Below, one piece after another: positions 59,996 to 64,000 of a stretch of 64,000 bases of DNA; the stretch's first letter is position 1; each line of letters opens with the position of its first letter. The translations under genes and the position numbers were made by a program. A model generated the notes under the pieces. That model saw only the letters and a list, made by a program, of their open reading frames with translations. It was not told the origin of the DNA and did no database searches. The stretch comes from Cocos nucifera (taxonomy: Eukaryota > Streptophyta > Magnoliopsida > Arecales > Arecaceae). Where the stretch lies: assembly GCA_006176705.1 (NCBI GenBank), contig QRFJ01000047.1, forward strand, positions 2,938,934 to 3,002,933. Reading direction: 5' to 3'.

Positions 59996-62100
59996 TTCCG
60001 AGCCCCTTTGCGATTAAAAAGGAATCCCCCTTGAGGTTTGGGACCCAGAGGGTAGGAAGAGGAGAGACCGAGAGGGTTCAAATCTTAGGGGGAGGGAGGG
60101 GGGAGGGAAGAAAGAGAAATGGTTCGGTCTGCTCTTCGTCCGTCATCGCCGGACGGGTCTCAACTCTGGAGGGCCATTTGCGTACGACTCGAGATCCCGC
60201 TCCATCTCACGATGTGGAGCGACGCGGTCTGGCTCGCCGCACACGAGAAGTTACCGGTTGGACCGGACCGTCCAACCGCAAACCAACACGTACGAAAATA
60301 GGAAAAAAAAAAAAAAAAGTGAGTGTGTGGGTGGGGGGACAGTCATGTTGGGTTCTTTTTCGGGGGCGCTTTTTTTTTTTTTTAAGGGTTTATGGGGGTT
60401 TGAACTGATCTACCAGCATAGCGATAAATTTGATCTACGACACCAATATAAATAGTATGATACCCATAAACTATAATTAAACAAAATTTAGATCCAAGAT
60501 CCCAACTGATATAAGCAACCAATATAGGTTCACAGTTTACTAAAACTCATTGAAGGACCCAGTAGCATCTATAGTGCAGAAGGTGAGAGAAAAGGTAGCA
60601 AAAGTCCCAAGCGAGTAGTTGATAACATGCTCTCTTATGAACGGGAGGTACAAAGCCATCGTTTAAATCATCATAGGGGTGTTGACTATGATTAGAGTTT
60701 TCTTAGGCTAAGTAGGATAGAGATAGGTTGATATGTAGAGGATGAGGTAACAACGGAAGCATGATTGAAGTGGGAGGAGAGCAAGAGAATGCGATCTTTG
60801 GCAAATGAAAAGGTAGCAAATAAGGAGAGGCGGAGGGTGGATAGGGCGAGGATGAGAGAGTGCTGATAGTCGAGATGGGAGAGGAGTTGGAGGAGAGTTA
60901 GAGAAGATGATTCTTGGTAATAAAAGAGAATGACCATCGATATAGTGGCATTACTTGATAAGAAAAATAGAATGGGGTAGCTCGGGAGGTCAGTATTTCT
61001 TTTTTTTTTTCTTTCTATTTTCTTGTTTCATTTAAAGATGGTATTACAATGGTTAAACTTTCTTTTCCAATTAGGATGACAATTAGCAAGGCCCATAATT
61101 TTATCTAATGTAACATTATGTGGCCTGCCATTTTCTTATTTTAGCGAAAGTAAACATGCTGTATCCTATCAAGCAAATTTATAATAATTCTAATGGTTGT
61201 GGTTTGAGGGTGTGAATTCGCACGTATATAAACAAATGCCTAATTATTGTATATGAGAAATAGTATAGATAATTATCATTCATCAACCAATCAATTATGT
61301 TATTTAATAAATATATATAACTTTTCAAATTAGGGCAAAATAAGTTAAATTATGTATAGAAGACAGCCTTAATTTTATATACTCTATTCATTTTTTTTAT
61401 TTGGTACGTATATATTTTCCTAGACGTAGATAATTTTCATCCTAAAAGATTTAAAAAACTCCTAATTCATACAATATGCATGGCCAAAATTTTTTACAAA
61501 CCTAGCTTTTTGACATCTCGAACGATAGAGCTAATATCAACATTTTCATTTTCAACTTTTATTTATCCACCATCTTTTATTGGATTGATCAGTTAATCCA
61601 ATAAAATTACTTGCCTATTATCAATTTTGAATGCTATCTAGCATCTACAAAGCCTTTACAAGTTATAATACATATTAGTAGGGTGGCATCAAATCGGCCA
61701 ATACACATATCCATTTTGATATTAAAAATTTCATATCTATATCCGGCTTGTATCCATCTTGGTTCAAGTTGGGTCAAGTAAAACAGAAGATACAGATTCG
61801 ATTAGGTCAAGTCGGATATCCCCATTTGATCAAGTTAGATTGGGTTAGGTGGGATCAAATCAAATTGTATCTCACAAAATTCGCACTCTTTTATTGAGAT
61901 TAAGCTTTCAAAATTTAAAAACTCATCCAATATCTATCCTTAGATGCTCCAATATCCCTCGGGTGATCAATCACAGATCTCTGAACCAAAGAATGAAATG
62001 AAAAAAAAAAAAAGTGAAAAGAAAAAACAATAATCAAGCTACGTTGGAAATGTCCTACCTTTTAAATTTTTTGTCTTTCTTTTATTTGCCCTGATTTTTT
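59996..62100. other. Upstream region of MED9 and AT-rich intergenic DNA
   Basis: 59996-60290 is GC-rich and should include the MED9 promoter and 5' UTR on the minus strand. Beyond about 60400 the DNA is AT-rich with homopolymer runs. Around 61690-61870 there are degenerate repeats of GGTCAAGT and GGATAT-like words. No coding region is supported. Confidence 0.5.
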
Positions 62101-62105
62101 CTCTA

Positions 62106-62340
62106 TGTTTTCTTTCATCCTTAAGAGTCTTGATCGGGTGCTGGGTGGGAAGCTTGGAGCAGTCGAATCGAAGGGCTAGGATCCCCCGATCCTTTTTCTG
62201 TGTTTCTTCCATCCTCAAGAGTCTCCATCGAATGGGAGGAGACTTGAAATAGTCAAATTAAATGGCTAGAGTTCTCTTTGTGACCCTTTTCTTTTGTTTC
62301 TTCCATCCTTAAAGAGTCTCCTTTGGGTAGAAGGTTGGGT
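62106..62340 (+). repeat. ~95-bp minisatellite, three diverged copies
   Basis: Units start at about 62106, 62201 and 62295 with TGTTT(T)CTT(T/C)CATCCT(T/C)AA(A)GAGTCT. They continue with GGGTGG(G)AGG-like and AGTC(G)AA(T/A)T(C/T)..A.GGCTAG words, then CCCTTTTC before the next copy. They are too diverged to be recent. Confidence 0.7.
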
Positions 62341-62592
62341 GAGGCACGCTAGTATACAAGGGGGAAAGGTAGCAGGATTGTTGGAGGGAGGGAGAAGGCC
62401 TCGATGAGAATGATGAAGAAGGTAGTGAGATTGTTAAGGGCTTCACGAAGGAAGTTAAAGAGGAGGGAGTGTTCGAGCATGGGAGGGGTCGTCCATTGTC
62501 GGATTTGAGGGAGAAAGAGCAAGAGGGGGACGGTGGTGACGATGGAGGGAGAGGAGAAAAATGGTTAGGATTTTTGGGTATTTACTGTATAC

Positions 62593-64000
<1,408 letters not shown>

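Noticed and set aside
59812..60408. 198-codon plus-strand open frame
   Set aside because: It overlaps MED9 exon 1 in antisense and runs into homopolymers; composition is Gly/Arg-rich from GC-rich promoter DNA, with no domain.

Overview
The window is nuclear DNA from a flowering plant, most likely a monocot and plausibly a palm. Supporting signs are long introns, five recognisable plant nuclear genes with GT-AG introns, abundant (GA/CT)n and (TA)n microsatellites, and remnants of L1 and RTE LINEs, a FAR1-type Mutator element, a Ty3/gypsy-derived LTR element and a Tourist-like MITE. The palm assignment is inference from general character, not from a database match.

Layout. 0.8-4 kb (+): a chloroplast thioredoxin-like 2 (ACHT-type) gene with four coding exons. 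4.3-5.4 kb: broken L1 LINE. 8.8-9.0 kb (+): a conserved-looking 66-residue Ala/Gly-rich protein. 10.9-20.2 kb (-): mitochondrial chaperonin CPN60-like 2, 17 coding exons, 564 aa, with an RTE LINE inside its longest intron and one GC-AG intron. 21.1-30.5 kb: a very AT-rich block of ~80-bp and ~170-bp repeats in both orientations around a decayed FAR1/MULE transposase. 30.79-35.74 kb: a non-autonomous LTR retrotransposon with a 5-bp target duplication, a gag relic and internal minisatellites. 38.2-42.9 kb (-): a circularly permuted YqeH-type GTPase of the BPG2 group, three exons, 603 aa. 44.7-45.4 kb: MITE. 45.8-52.9 kb (-): V-ATPase subunit B, 14 coding exons, 488 aa. 55.7-60.0 kb (-): Mediator subunit 9, five exons, 143 aa. 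60-64 kb: AT-rich intergenic DNA with minisatellite and (TA)n repeats.

The genes are unrelated housekeeping functions: organelle redox signalling, mitochondrial protein folding, organelle ribosome assembly, vacuolar acidification and transcription. They do not form a pathway. All coding models were built by hand: exon joins keep the reading frame and reproduce the family's motifs and approximate length. The most unusual structure is the ~9.4-kb AT-rich repeat block, whose convergent arrays could form long hairpins and which carries a transposase relic and a promoter-like island.
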